Below, one piece after another: positions 8,292 through 16,716 of a DNA stretch of 48,959 nt. The position numbers and the translations under genes were made by a program. This DNA is from Halobiforma nitratireducens JCM 10879 (GTDB lineage Archaea; Halobacteriota; Halobacteria; Halobacteriales; Natrialbaceae): positions 4,074 through 53,032 of the forward strand of contig NZ_AOMA01000077.1 of assembly GCF_000337895.1 (NCBI RefSeq), in the 5' to 3' direction. The notes under the pieces were generated by a model. The model ran no database searches, was not told the origin of the DNA, and saw only the letters and a list, made by a program, of their open reading frames with translations. Within the stretch, counting starts at the first letter, position 1, and the number at the start of each line of letters is the position of its first letter.

Positions 8292-11111
8292 ATGACGGGA
8301 TACGATCACGCGGCGGTACAGGAGTTCTGGCAGTACGTCTGGGAGCGGGAGGGGGTGTACGAACTCCCCGACGACGCGACGGACCCGACCTACGTCCTCG
8401 GGATGTTCCCTTACACGTCCGGGACGCTTCATATGGGTCACGTCCGAAACTACGCCATTACGGACGCCTACGCCCGCTACCGACGGATGCGTGGCGACGA
8501 CGTTCTCCACCCGATGGGGTGGGACGCGTTCGGCCTCCCCGCGGAGAACGCGGCCTACGAGCGCGCGAGCGACCCCGAGTCCTGGACCAGAGCCTGCATC
8601 CGGCGGATGCGGGAAGACCTCGAGACGCTCGGCCTGGGGTACGACTGGACTCGGGAGATCACCACCTGCGATCCCGACTACTATCAGTGGAACCAGTGGT
8701 TGTTCAAACGCCTGTACGAGGCGGGGCTCGTGGAGTACGAGGCCGCGGCGGTCGAGTGGTGCCCGGACTGCGAGACGGTACTGGCCGACGCACAGGTTCG
8801 TGAGGCTGCACTCGAGGACGCCGACGGGGCCGGCCACCGCACCTGCTGGCGCTGTGAGAGCCCCGTCGACCGACGGGAACTCGACCAGTGGTTTTTCACC
8901 ATCACCGACTACGCCGAGCAGCTTCACGAGGGGTTAGCCGATCTTACGGGCTGGCCCGACGGCGTTCGTGAAATCCAGCGCAACTGGATCGGACGGCAAG
9001 AGGGTGCAAGGATCGAATTCGCGGTCGATCTCGAGGACGCACTCGAGACCGGTCGGACGAGCGTCGACGTCTTCAGCGCCCGGCCCGAGACGATCCACGG
9101 CGCGACCTACCTCGCGCTCTCGCCGGGACACGACCTGGCGCGGGCGCTCGCCGAGGTGGACGACGACGTACGGGCGTACGTCGACGAGACCGTGGATCGA
9201 ACCCGGGTGTCGGACGAAACCGGCTTCTCCGGGGTCGAAACCGACGCGACCGCGATCCACCCGCTGACCGGCGAGCGACTCCCGGTCTACGTCGCGGGCT
9301 ACGTGCTTGAGGACGTCGGCACCGGCGCAGTGATGGGCGTCCCCGGTCACGACGTGCGCGATCACGAGTTCGCTCGCGAGCAGAACCTGCCGATCGAGCG
9401 GGTGATCGAGCCCGACGGTGGCGACGATCACGACGGCAGTGATGCCACCCCGTACACGGGCGACGGCACGTTGATCGACAGCGGCGACTACACCGGTCTC
9501 GAGAGCGACCGCGCCCGCGAACGGCTGATAGCTGAGTGTGACACACTCGAGGACGACGTCACCTACCGACTACGGGACTGGTTGCTCTCGCGGCAGCGGT
9601 ACTGGGGGACGCCAATTCCGATCGTCCACTGCGAAGACTGTGGCCCCGTCCCCGTCCCGGACGAGGAACTACCGGTCGAGCTCCCCGAGTTCGTCCGAAC
9701 CACGGGCAACCCGCTCGAGGAACACGTCTCCTTCCGCGAGGCGACCTGTCCCGAGTGTGGCGAGGCCGCGCGACGCGAGACCGACACGATGGATACGTTC
9801 GTCGACTCCTCGTGGTACTACCTGCGATTCCTCTCACCCGACCTCGAGGACGCCCCGTTCGATACCGACCTGGCCGCGGAGTGGCTGCCCGTCGACGTCT
9901 ACGTCGGCGGCGACGAGCACGCCACGTTGCACCTGCTGTACACTCGGTTCTTCGCACGAGCGCTGACTGATCTCGGGTTGCTCGACTGTCCCGAACCGAT
10001 CCGGGAACTACGGAGCCAGGGGACGGTGCTGTACGAGGGCGAGAAGATGTCCAGTTCGGCGGGTAACGTCGTCGCTCCCGAGGAGTACGGTGCGGAGACG
10101 ACCCGACTGTTCGTCCTCTCGGCGGCTCACCCCGAACAGGACTTCGAGTGGACCGCAAACGACGTTCGCGGGGCGTACGACCTCCAGCAGACGCTGTACG
10201 GGATGGTGACCGAGTTCGTCGAGGGTGGGTGGAGTAGGGTCGGCGGGGACGACGGTAGCCACGATGGCAGCACCAACGCCGCCCCGCGAACCGGAGCCGA
10301 CCGCCTCCCGAGAGACAAGTACGTCGACCGCGAAATCGACCGTACGATCGTGGCGGCCGCCACGGAGTACGATCGGTTCCGATTCCACCGCGTCGCGACC
10401 GAGCTCCGGGAACTCGCCACACTGCTTGCCCGATATCGGGAATTCGAGCGCCCGCAGGAAAGGGTGTACCGACGCGGCCTGCTGACCCTGTCCGCACTGA
10501 TCGCGCCGATGGCACCCCACCTGGGCGAAGAGCTGTGGAACAAGCTCCGTGGCGACGGCCTCGTCGTCGACGCCGACTGGCCCGCCCTCGAGACGGCAGC
10601 CGACGCGGACGGTATCGACTACCGGCTCGAGCGTGCGCTCGTCGAACGGACCCTCGAGGACGTTCGGGACATCGTCGACGTCGCAGCACTCACGGACCTC
10701 GACCGGATCGAACTGGTCGTCGCCGAGGAGTGGACCTACCGCGTCCTGGCGGCTGTGAACGAAATCGCTGCGGCCGAGACTGGCCGTCGCGAGACGGACC
10801 GGTCGACACTCCTCGAGCGACTTCGGGACCGACTCGCGGCCGACCCGGACCTCGACGCTCCCGACCGTGAACGGCTCGCGACGTTTCTCGAAGAAAGCGG
10901 CGTTCTCGAGGGTACGCTCGAGTTCGTCTCGGGACGCGGTGGCTCGTCCGAGCGACCTCAACCACTACCGGCCGACCGCGAGCGTGCGGTCCTCGAGCGT
11001 GCGGCCTGGCTGCTCACCGACGAGTTCGACGCCGACGTGACGGTGCGTCGCGCGGACGGGACGACGGACGTGGCCGCGCGCCCGAGCAAGCCGTCGATCC
11101 ACATCGACTGA
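8292..11111 (+). CDS. leuS: Leucyl-tRNA synthetase, bacterial-type core with archaeal-like tail
   Basis: The protein has 939 residues and charges tRNA-Leu with leucine. The HIGH motif appears as SGTLHMGHVRNY (about residue 45), preceded by MFPYT and followed by MGWDAFGLPAENAA, which is the bacterial LeuRS style. Two zinc-type clusters are visible (CPDC...CWRC and CEDC...CPEC). The CP1 editing domain contains SARPETIHGATY and GVPGHDVRDHEFA, which keeps the Asp that anchors the substrate amino group. The KMSKS motif is KMSSSAGN. The C-terminus (ADVTVRRADGTTDVAARPSKPSIHID) resembles the archaeal tRNA-binding tail rather than the bacterial one. Two chimeric LeuRS forms have been described in the haloarchaeon Natrialba magadii. 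Whether this copy is the main or the accessory enzyme cannot be told here. Confidence 0.95.
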   Translation: MTGYDHAAVQEFWQYVWEREGVYELPDDATDPTYVLGMFPYTSGTLHMGHVRNYAITDAYARYRRMRGDDVLHPMGWDAFGLPAENAAYERASDPESWTRACIRRMREDLETLGLGYDWTREITTCDPDYYQWNQWLFKRLYEAGLVEYEAAAVEWCPDCETVLADAQVREAALEDADGAGHRTCWRCESPVDRRELDQWFFTITDYAEQLHEGLADLTGWPDGVREIQRNWIGRQEGARIEFAVDLEDALETGRTSVDVFSARPETIHGATYLALSPGHDLARALAEVDDDVRAYVDETVDRTRVSDETGFSGVETDATAIHPLTGERLPVYVAGYVLEDVGTGAVMGVPGHDVRDHEFAREQNLPIERVIEPDGGDDHDGSDATPYTGDGTLIDSGDYTGLESDRARERLIAECDTLEDDVTYRLRDWLLSRQRYWGTPIPIVHCEDCGPVPVPDEELPVELPEFVRTTGNPLEEHVSFREATCPECGEAARRETDTMDTFVDSSWYYLRFLSPDLEDAPFDTDLAAEWLPVDVYVGGDEHATLHLLYTRFFARALTDLGLLDCPEPIRELRSQGTVLYEGEKMSSSAGNVVAPEEYGAETTRLFVLSAAHPEQDFEWTANDVRGAYDLQQTLYGMVTEFVEGGWSRVGGDDGSHDGSTNAAPRTGADRLPRDKYVDREIDRTIVAAATEYDRFRFHRVATELRELATLLARYREFERPQERVYRRGLLTLSALIAPMAPHLGEELWNKLRGDGLVVDADWPALETAADADGIDYRLERALVERTLEDVRDIVDVAALTDLDRIELVVAEEWTYRVLAAVNEIAAAETGRRETDRSTLLERLRDRLAADPDLDAPDRERLATFLEESGVLEGTLEFVSGRGGSSERPQPLPADRERAVLERAAWLLTDEFDADVTVRRADGTTDVAARPSKPSIHID

Positions 11112-11273
11112 CCAGAGGTGATCGGCTCGGATTTGCCTGCTGGGATCACCGTCGTCCGCTCGGTGCGTGGAGCGTGGACTTCGATATCGAAGGAAAGGAA
11201 GTGCTAACGCGGTGAATCGCCGATTCACAAGGACAGGTTTATTCGGCCGGGTTCGAAAGTGCCGAGACACGAT

Positions 11274-11615
11274 ATGGAGGGTGGTGGCGATAGCGTCGAC
11301 GAACGGATCGAGCGGTCTCCCAGCCAGTCCGTTATCGAGGCCGTGGCGGAAGCGGAAGGAGTCACACCCGGGGAGCTGTCTCCCCCCGAGTACGAACCGC
11401 TCCATGCGGTCGTCGATCCCGACGCTCTCGACGCGTTGTTCGAGCATCACGCCGACGGACGACCACGTCCTGGCGGGTCCGTCTTCTTCGAGTTCTGTGG
11501 CTACGGGATTACTGTCGACGAGTGTGGCAGCGTGATGCTTTCGGAATCGGCGTCCGAGTCGGAGTCGGAGTCGGAATCGGAATCCGAATCCGAATCCGAG
11601 TTCGACGGCGTTTGA
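11274..11615 (+). CDS. HalOD1 output-domain protein with Ser-Glu repeat tail
   Basis: The protein has 113 residues. The body (SVIEAVAEAEGVTPGEL ... LHAVVDPDALDALF ... VFFEFCGYGITVDECGSVML) matches the haloarchaeal HalOD1 module, a small domain found alone or fused to response regulators. The C-terminal 20 or so residues are alternating Ser-Glu, encoded by a hexamer-like repeat (about 11540-11601). The tail gives a disordered acidic end and probably varies in length by slippage. A TATA-like TTTATT at 11237-11242 lies about 32 nt upstream of the chosen ATG. An ATG at 11259 would add five residues. The cellular role of stand-alone HalOD1 proteins is not established. A second one lies at 39043. 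Confidence 0.78.
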   Translation: MEGGGDSVDERIERSPSQSVIEAVAEAEGVTPGELSPPEYEPLHAVVDPDALDALFEHHADGRPRPGGSVFFEFCGYGITVDECGSVMLSESASESESESESESESESEFDGV

Positions 11616-11801
11616 TCACTCGTCGAACGACCGTTCTCCCCAGTAGCCACTAATCGAGATATCAGCCGTGGAGCCGTTTGCCGCACCGGCAGTCGGTCCT
11701 CTCGAGCCTCGCTGACCACCCGTCGATACCGACGCCACCCCGCCGTCGTGCGAGTAACCGGAACGGCAAGACAAATACGCACGCTCTCCAAACCACCGAC
11801 A

Positions 11802-12404
11802 ATGGCAACCGCGGACGCGAAACGTCGACTCCGAGAGCGGCCGATCGGCGCAACGGTGTTTCTGACGATCGTCGGCTACGCGCTCGTCATCGGGACGTTC
11901 GTGCTGGATATCGGGCTCTACCCCGATCTGACACATGCACAGATCAACCTGCTCACACACGCGATCGCGGTCATCAACGGAGCCGCGACCGTCCTACTTG
12001 CCGCCGGCTGGTACTGGATTCGCGCCGGCGAGGTCGAAAAACACCGGCTGGCGATGGTCGGTGCGTTCGCCTTGATCCTGCTGTTCCTGGTCGTCTATCT
12101 GATCCGGGTCGGTGGCGGGGGCGAGAAGCTGTTCCAGGGGCCCCAGCTGGTCCGGTACGCCTATCTGCTCATGCTCGCGATCCACATCGTCCTCTCGATC
12201 GTGGCGGTGCCGGTCGTCCTCTATGCACTGGTGCTCGGACTGACCCACACCCCGTCCGAACTCCGCGAGACGGCCCACGCGCGGATCGGTCGGATCGCGG
12301 CCGCAACCTGGATTCTGAGCCTCGTGCTCGGGATCGTCACGTACCTGATGCTCAACCACATCTACGACTACGAGTTCGCCGCGATGCTCGTCCCCCTGTT
12401 CTAG
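11802..12404 (+). CDS. DUF420-like membrane protein
   Basis: The protein has 200 residues with five or six membrane helices. The order of segments is: GATVFLTIVGYALVIGTFVL, ITQ-type loop region with INLLTHAIAVINGAATVLLA, the charged stretch IRAGEVEKHRLAMVGAFALI, YAYLLMLAIHIVLSIVAVPV, and a last helix TWILSLVLGIVTYLML. The pattern of His residues in helices (THAIAVINGA, EKHRLAM, LAIHIVLS) is what is seen in DUF420 proteins, which are often near cytochrome oxidase assembly genes. No oxidase genes are nearby here. A TATA-like ACAAATAC about 30 nt upstream supports the ATG at 11802. Confidence 0.8.
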   Translation: MATADAKRRLRERPIGATVFLTIVGYALVIGTFVLDIGLYPDLTHAQINLLTHAIAVINGAATVLLAAGWYWIRAGEVEKHRLAMVGAFALILLFLVVYLIRVGGGGEKLFQGPQLVRYAYLLMLAIHIVLSIVAVPVVLYALVLGLTHTPSELRETAHARIGRIAAATWILSLVLGIVTYLMLNHIYDYEFAAMLVPLF

Positions 12405-12513
12405 AGCCGCTCGAGCCGTCTCACGCCCCGTCGGTGCGGCGGCTGGAGCAAGGGTACTCGAGGCACACACAGGCGTCGTCGGGTGTTATATTGCTTGCGA
12501 CCGTAGCGTTCGC

Positions 12514-13044
12514 ATGAACGTTCGCGGCTCGCTTTCGGTCGAGGAAATAGACGAGTTTCTCACGACCCACGATGTGCCGGTCAGGCTCGCCTGTCGGACG
12601 CCGTCGGGACACCTCTGGATGCTCTCGCTGTGGTATCGCTACCGCGAGGACCGGACCCTCGAGTGTGCCACATCGGCGAGTGCGACGGTCGTCGACTATC
12701 TGACCCACGACCCGACGGATGCGAGTCCGGAGAGCGAGGGCGAGGGCGAGGGCGGGGACGAGGGTGAGGGTGAGGGTGAGGGTGAGAGCGAAGTCGCCTT
12801 CGAAATCTCGACGAACCGGCCACCCTACGGCGGCGTTCGCGGGCGTGGCACGGCGTCGGTCGCACCCGATCCCGAAAAGGAGACGCTCCGGGCGCTCCTC
12901 GAGCGGTACCTCGACGGGACGGAGTCGGAACTGGCCCAGAATCTGCTTCGCGAGGAGCGCGAAGAGGTAACAATCGCGATTGAACCGGCGGTGGTGTACG
13001 GCTGGGATTACAGTGGTCGAATGGGCGAGGCAAGCGAGCAGTAG
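12514..13044 (+). CDS. Pyridoxamine-phosphate-oxidase-fold protein with Gly-Glu insert
   Basis: The protein has 176 residues. Its N-terminal part (LACRTPSGHLWMLSLWYRYREDRTLECATSASA) and the part RPPYGGVRGRGTASV resemble the split-barrel FMN- or F420-binding fold of pyridoxamine 5'-phosphate oxidase-like proteins, which are small flavin or deazaflavin oxidoreductases. Residues about 73-93, exactly where the barrel normally continues from one strand to the next, are a low-complexity run of Gly and Glu encoded by a GAGGGC/GAGGGT hexamer array (12730-12789). The insert lies in a surface loop of the model fold. A TATA-like TTATATTG (12486-12493) supports the ATG at 12514. The substrate is unknown. 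Confidence 0.75.
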   Translation: MNVRGSLSVEEIDEFLTTHDVPVRLACRTPSGHLWMLSLWYRYREDRTLECATSASATVVDYLTHDPTDASPESEGEGEGGDEGEGEGEGESEVAFEISTNRPPYGGVRGRGTASVAPDPEKETLRALLERYLDGTESELAQNLLREEREEVTIAIEPAVVYGWDYSGRMGEASEQ

Positions 13045-13060
13045 CCGGAACCAACAGCGG

Positions 13061-13834
13061 TCAGTCGGTCCGCGGGATCGACCGCGCGCCCAGCGCGAAC
13101 GTAATCACGGCGAGGGCAGTCAGGATCGCGAGGTTCGCGAGGGCGGGATCGACTCCCGCGACCGCCGGCGTCGTCGCGTCGGGATAGGCTGCCGCACGGA
13201 CGCCACGAGCGAAGTACGTCAGCGGCGAGAGGTTCACGAGCGGCTCGAACCAGCCGGGGAGCTGCTCGAGCGTGATGAACGTCTCCGAGAGGAACAAAAG
13301 CGGCAGGGCGATCGTGTTACTGGCCGCGACCGCGCCGTCACGCGAGTCGGTGTAGCTGCCAAGCATCGCGCCGATGCCACAGAAACAGATCACTCCCACG
13401 ACGACGTATGGAACCAGCAGCGCGGAGAACGCGATCTCGGCACCGGTCAACGCGAGCACGAGCCCGAGGATCAACAGCCCGGCGAGGCCGATGATGACGG
13501 CATTGACGACTGTCTGTGCGAGCAGCCACTCGAATCTGGACAGCGGCGTCGTCGCGAGTTTCTCGAAGCGGTTGCCCTCGCGGTGGCGGGCGACCTCGCT
13601 TCCCATCCGGGACAGCGGCGTAAAGAGGACGACCACGGCGAGATAGCCGGGAATGTACCAGCCTGCCGGTTCGGCGAACAGCCCGTCTCCCGCCGGGTCC
13701 GTGCGGACGAGAGCACCGAAGATGACGATCAGGATGACGGGGAAGAAGAACGTGAAAAAGACCGCCGTCCGACGGCGAACGAACGAGCGCCAGCCGGCGT
13801 CGGCCTCCGCCCGGATCCGTCCGAGCCTGCTCAT
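13061..13834 (-). CDS. ABC-2 type transporter permease
   Basis: The protein has 257 residues and about six transmembrane segments. The cytoplasmic N-terminus (MSRLGRIRAEADAGWRSFVR) leads into AVFFTFFFPVILIVIFGAL, which is the ABC-2 pattern. The conserved region near the fifth helix reads LSPLTYFARGVRAAAY, as in bacterial drug and polysaccharide export permeases. Its start codon overlaps the stop codon of the ATPase gene (ATGA at 13831-13834), so the two are translated together as one exporter. The substrate is not indicated by the neighbours. Confidence 0.9.
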   Translation of the reverse strand: MSRLGRIRAEADAGWRSFVRRRTAVFFTFFFPVILIVIFGALVRTDPAGDGLFAEPAGWYIPGYLAVVVLFTPLSRMGSEVARHREGNRFEKLATTPLSRFEWLLAQTVVNAVIIGLAGLLILGLVLALTGAEIAFSALLVPYVVVGVICFCGIGAMLGSYTDSRDGAVAASNTIALPLLFLSETFITLEQLPGWFEPLVNLSPLTYFARGVRAAAYPDATTPAVAGVDPALANLAILTALAVITFALGARSIPRTD

Positions 13835-14808
13835 CGCGTCTCACCTGCGTTCGCCGCCTCGGCGTTCGCTCGCTGTGTGACGCGTGCCGTCCGTTCGCGT
13901 TCGGCGTCGTCGGCCAGTTCGAGGTAGACGTCCTCGAGGTCGGGTTCGGTCCAGTTCAGCCCCGTGTACTCGAGGTCGCGGGCCTCGAGGTAGTCGACGA
14001 CGGGGCCGATCTCTGCGGGTGTGACGTCCCTGATGACGACGGCGTCGGTGTTCGTCGACCGCCGCCGGCTTTCTGCCCGTTCGACTGGGAACTCGAGGTC
14101 GTCGAAGGCGTCGACATCGGTGGTCGTCTCGATCGTGAGCCGACTCGCGCCGCCGTGGACGGCCACGAGCTCGTCCGGCGACCCCTGGGCGACGATCCGG
14201 CCGTCGGCGAGCAGGCCGACGCGGTCGGCGAGGTGCTCGGCTTCGGCCATATCGTGTGTGGTGAGGACGACGGTCGTTCCGCCGGCGGCGAGCTCTTCGA
14301 CGAGACTCCAGATGGTTCGCCGACCGGCGGGATCGATGCCGGTCGTCGGCTCGTCCAGAAAGAGGACGTCGGGATCGTTGACCAGAATCGAGCCGACGCA
14401 GGCGCGGCGCTGCTGGCCGCCCGAGAGGTTCTCGTACCACGTCTCGTCGGCGTCGGCGAGCCCGACGTCGGCGAGGACCGTCTCGGGGTCACGGGCGTCG
14501 TCGTACAGGCCCGCGTAGTAACTGATTAGCTCACGGGCCGTGAGCCGGTCCGGCGGTGAGAAGTCCTGCGGGAGGACCCCGAGCCGGTCGCGGTCGACGT
14601 CGGCCGGCGCTTCGCCGAGTACGCGGGCCGAGCCGCCGTCGGGCTCGGTCGTTCCCGTCAGTGCGCGGACGAGCGTCGTCTTGCCGGCCCCGTTCGGGCC
14701 GATCAGGCCGAACACCTCGCCCCGTCCGACGGTCAGTGAGGCACCTGCCAGTGCGACGGTGTCACCGTACCTTCGCTCGAGGTCTGTCGCCTCCACCACG
14801 GCTTCCAT
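13831..14808 (-). CDS. ABC transporter ATP-binding protein (DrrA/CcmA-like)
   Basis: The protein has 325 residues. It carries Walker A GPNGAGKTT (about residues 36-44), signature LSGGQQRR, Walker B DVLFLDEPTTGIDP and the H-loop TTHDMAEA. A C-terminal extension of about 90 residues after the H-loop is common in ATPases of ABC-2 exporters of the drug-resistance type. It powers the permease encoded immediately downstream with a 4-nt overlap. The ATG at 14808 is chosen because MEAVVEATDLERRYGDT begins the first conserved strand. An upstream ATG at 14883 would add 25 non-conserved residues. Confidence 0.92.
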   Translation of the reverse strand: MEAVVEATDLERRYGDTVALAGASLTVGRGEVFGLIGPNGAGKTTLVRALTGTTEPDGGSARVLGEAPADVDRDRLGVLPQDFSPPDRLTARELISYYAGLYDDARDPETVLADVGLADADETWYENLSGGQQRRACVGSILVNDPDVLFLDEPTTGIDPAGRRTIWSLVEELAAGGTTVVLTTHDMAEAEHLADRVGLLADGRIVAQGSPDELVAVHGGASRLTIETTTDVDAFDDLEFPVERAESRRRSTNTDAVVIRDVTPAEIGPVVDYLEARDLEYTGLNWTEPDLEDVYLELADDAERERTARVTQRANAEAANAGETR

Positions 14809-14916
14809 ACGGCCCGGTATCGGCCGCCCGGGCGTAAGGGGTTCGGTTTGGACGCTCGCAGCGTGTTGCCTTCGCAGGCTCAATCATTACGCGCCTGACG
14901 GTGGTAACTCGGCCGG

Positions 14917-15873
14917 ATGACCCGAATCGGTTACACCCTCTCGAGTGAGGAACACGGCCCGAGCCGACTGGTCGAGATCGCACGACGTGCGGAGGAAGCC
15001 GGCTTCGATTTTCTCTCGATCTCCGATCACTTCCACCCGTGGGTACCGGAACAGGGGGAGTCGCCGTTCGTGTGGTCGACGCTCGGGGCGATCGCACAAG
15101 CGACCGACGACATCGAGGTCGGCGTCGGCGTCACGTGTCCGACGATCCGAATTCATCCGGTCAACGTCGCCCACGCCGTCGCGACGGTCGACGAGATGTT
15201 CGGCGATCGCTTCACGTTCGGCGTCGGTACCGGCGAGAACCTGAACGAACACGTGACGGGCGAACGGTGGCCGGAACACGACGTTCGACTCGAGATGCTA
15301 GACGAGGCGATGGCGGTGATGCGGGGGCTCTGGACCGGGGAGACGGTCAGCCACCACGGCGAGCACTACACCGTCGAGAACGCTCGTCTGTACACCTGTC
15401 CGGACGAACAGCCGACGACGATCGGCAGTGCCTTCGGGCCACAGACTGCCCGATGGGTCGCCGAGCGAACGGAGGGACTCTGGTGTTCCGGACCGAAAGA
15501 CGAACCAGTAGCGGCCTACGAGGACGCCGGCGGCGACGGGCCCAGATACACCCAGCTCCATGGCTGCTACGCCGAGACCGAGTCGGAGGCCGTCGAGACC
15601 GTTTACGAGAGTTGGCCGAACGGATCGGTTCCCGGCGAACTCAGCCAGGAGCTTCCGATGCCCGCTCACTTCGACCAGGCGGCCCAGATGGTCGAGAGAG
15701 ACGACATCGTGGAGTCTTCGACGCTGACCGACCCCGACCCACAGGCGCACGTCGACAGTATCCAGCAGGCGATCGACGCCGGCTACGATCACGTCTACTT
15801 CCACCAGATCGGGGACGAACAGGAACTGGCGATCGAGTTGTACGAGACGGACGTGATACCGTCGTTCGGGTAA
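14917..15873 (+). CDS. F420-dependent LLM-class oxidoreductase (TIGR03557-like)
   Basis: The protein has 318 residues in a luciferase-like TIM barrel. Recognisable parts are FDFLSISDHFHPWVPEQG (strand 2, with the active-site His region), GVGVTCPTIRIHPVNVAHA, FTFGVGTGENLNEHVTG and HPHGEHYTVENARLYT-type sequence (HHGEHYTVENARLYT). These are the features of F420-dependent glucose-6-phosphate-dehydrogenase-like enzymes (family TIGR03557). It probably uses coenzyme F420 to oxidise or reduce an unknown alcohol or sugar phosphate. It is divergent from the ABC exporter, with about 108 nt between the starts. Confidence 0.88.
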   Translation: MTRIGYTLSSEEHGPSRLVEIARRAEEAGFDFLSISDHFHPWVPEQGESPFVWSTLGAIAQATDDIEVGVGVTCPTIRIHPVNVAHAVATVDEMFGDRFTFGVGTGENLNEHVTGERWPEHDVRLEMLDEAMAVMRGLWTGETVSHHGEHYTVENARLYTCPDEQPTTIGSAFGPQTARWVAERTEGLWCSGPKDEPVAAYEDAGGDGPRYTQLHGCYAETESEAVETVYESWPNGSVPGELSQELPMPAHFDQAAQMVERDDIVESSTLTDPDPQAHVDSIQQAIDAGYDHVYFHQIGDEQELAIELYETDVIPSFG

Positions 15874-15967
15874 CACGACCCCTTCGAGCGAGCGGCGATC
15901 CCGCCTGAATCGGCGCGAACGGCCGTTAAGAGTTAAGTCCGACGGCATCATAGCGCCAGTACGGACG

Positions 15968-16192
15968 ATGACCGACTACTCCGACGAAGAGCAGCGGATC
16001 CTCTCGTATCTCCGCGAGAGTGCCGCCCGGGGAGAACAGTACTTCCGGGCGAAAAACATCGCGGACGCGATCGGCCTCTCGTCGAAACAGGTGGGCGCAC
16101 GCCTCCCTCACCTCGCGGAGAAATCCGACGAGGTCGACATCGAGAAGTGGGGGCGGGCCCGGTCGACGACCTGGAAAGTTACAGTCAGTTGA
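15968..16192 (+). CDS. Small winged-helix protein, DUF7123-like
   Basis: The protein has 74 residues and almost the whole length is a winged helix: ILSYLRESAARGEQYFRAKNIADAIGLSSKQVGARLPHLAEKS (helix-turn-helix) followed by a hairpin with WGRARSTTWKV. It is probably a DNA-binding or nucleoid regulator shared widely in haloarchaea. A TTAAG-rich box at 15926-15937 lies about 31-42 nt upstream of the ATG. It contains two TTAAG copies and could hold both the promoter and a regulatory site. Confidence 0.8.
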   Translation: MTDYSDEEQRILSYLRESAARGEQYFRAKNIADAIGLSSKQVGARLPHLAEKSDEVDIEKWGRARSTTWKVTVS

Positions 16193-16282
16193 TCGGCCTC
16201 GAGGTGATCGACGGGCCGTCGGGTCACCAGCGCCCCGTTTCACTCCACGGTTTTTTTATCGGTGTGCCACCGACGTAGTGGC

Positions 16283-16714
16283 ATGACCGTACGGGTCGAG
16301 CGGGCGTTCGAGCTGTCGGCGTCCCCCGAAGCCGTCTGGGAGTTTATCGCCGACCCCGAAAGCCGCGCGCGGGCGATCAGCGTCGTCCGTGAGTACACGA
16401 CCAACGATTCGGAGGGGCGGCGGGTGACCTGGGAGGTCGAGCTACCGATTCCGCTGGTTCGACGGACCGCGACCGTCGAAACCGAGGACCTGACTCGCCA
16501 ACCACCCGAGTACGTCGAGTTCGTCGGCCGGTCGAAAGTGATGCAGGTCACCGGTGAACACGAAATCGTGGAAACGGAAGGGGGCGTGAGACTCGAGAAC
16601 CGGTTCGTCGTCGACGGCAAACTCCCCGGTGTCGAGAAGTACTTCGAACGAAACCTCGACGACGAGATCGGGAACTTACAGCGGGAGCTCGAGCGGCATC
16701 TGGAGGCGAGATAG
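16283..16714 (+). CDS. SRPBCC-family ligand-binding protein
   Basis: The protein has 143 residues with the START/polyketide-cyclase layout: an N-terminal strand VERAFELSASPEAVWEFIADPES, a central beta sheet (VTWEVELPIPLVRRTATVETED, VEFVGRSKVMQVTGEHEIVE, VRLENRFVVDGKLPGV) and a long C-terminal helix YFERNLDDEIGNLQRELERHL. Such proteins bind hydrophobic ligands in a cavity. The ligand is unknown. A T-rich TATA-like element (16251-16260) about 25 nt upstream supports the ATG at 16283. The stop codon overlaps or touches the start of the nitrilase gene, so the two form an operon. Confidence 0.83.
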   Translation: MTVRVERAFELSASPEAVWEFIADPESRARAISVVREYTTNDSEGRRVTWEVELPIPLVRRTATVETEDLTRQPPEYVEFVGRSKVMQVTGEHEIVETEGGVRLENRFVVDGKLPGVEKYFERNLDDEIGNLQRELERHLEAR

Positions 16715-16716
16715 TG

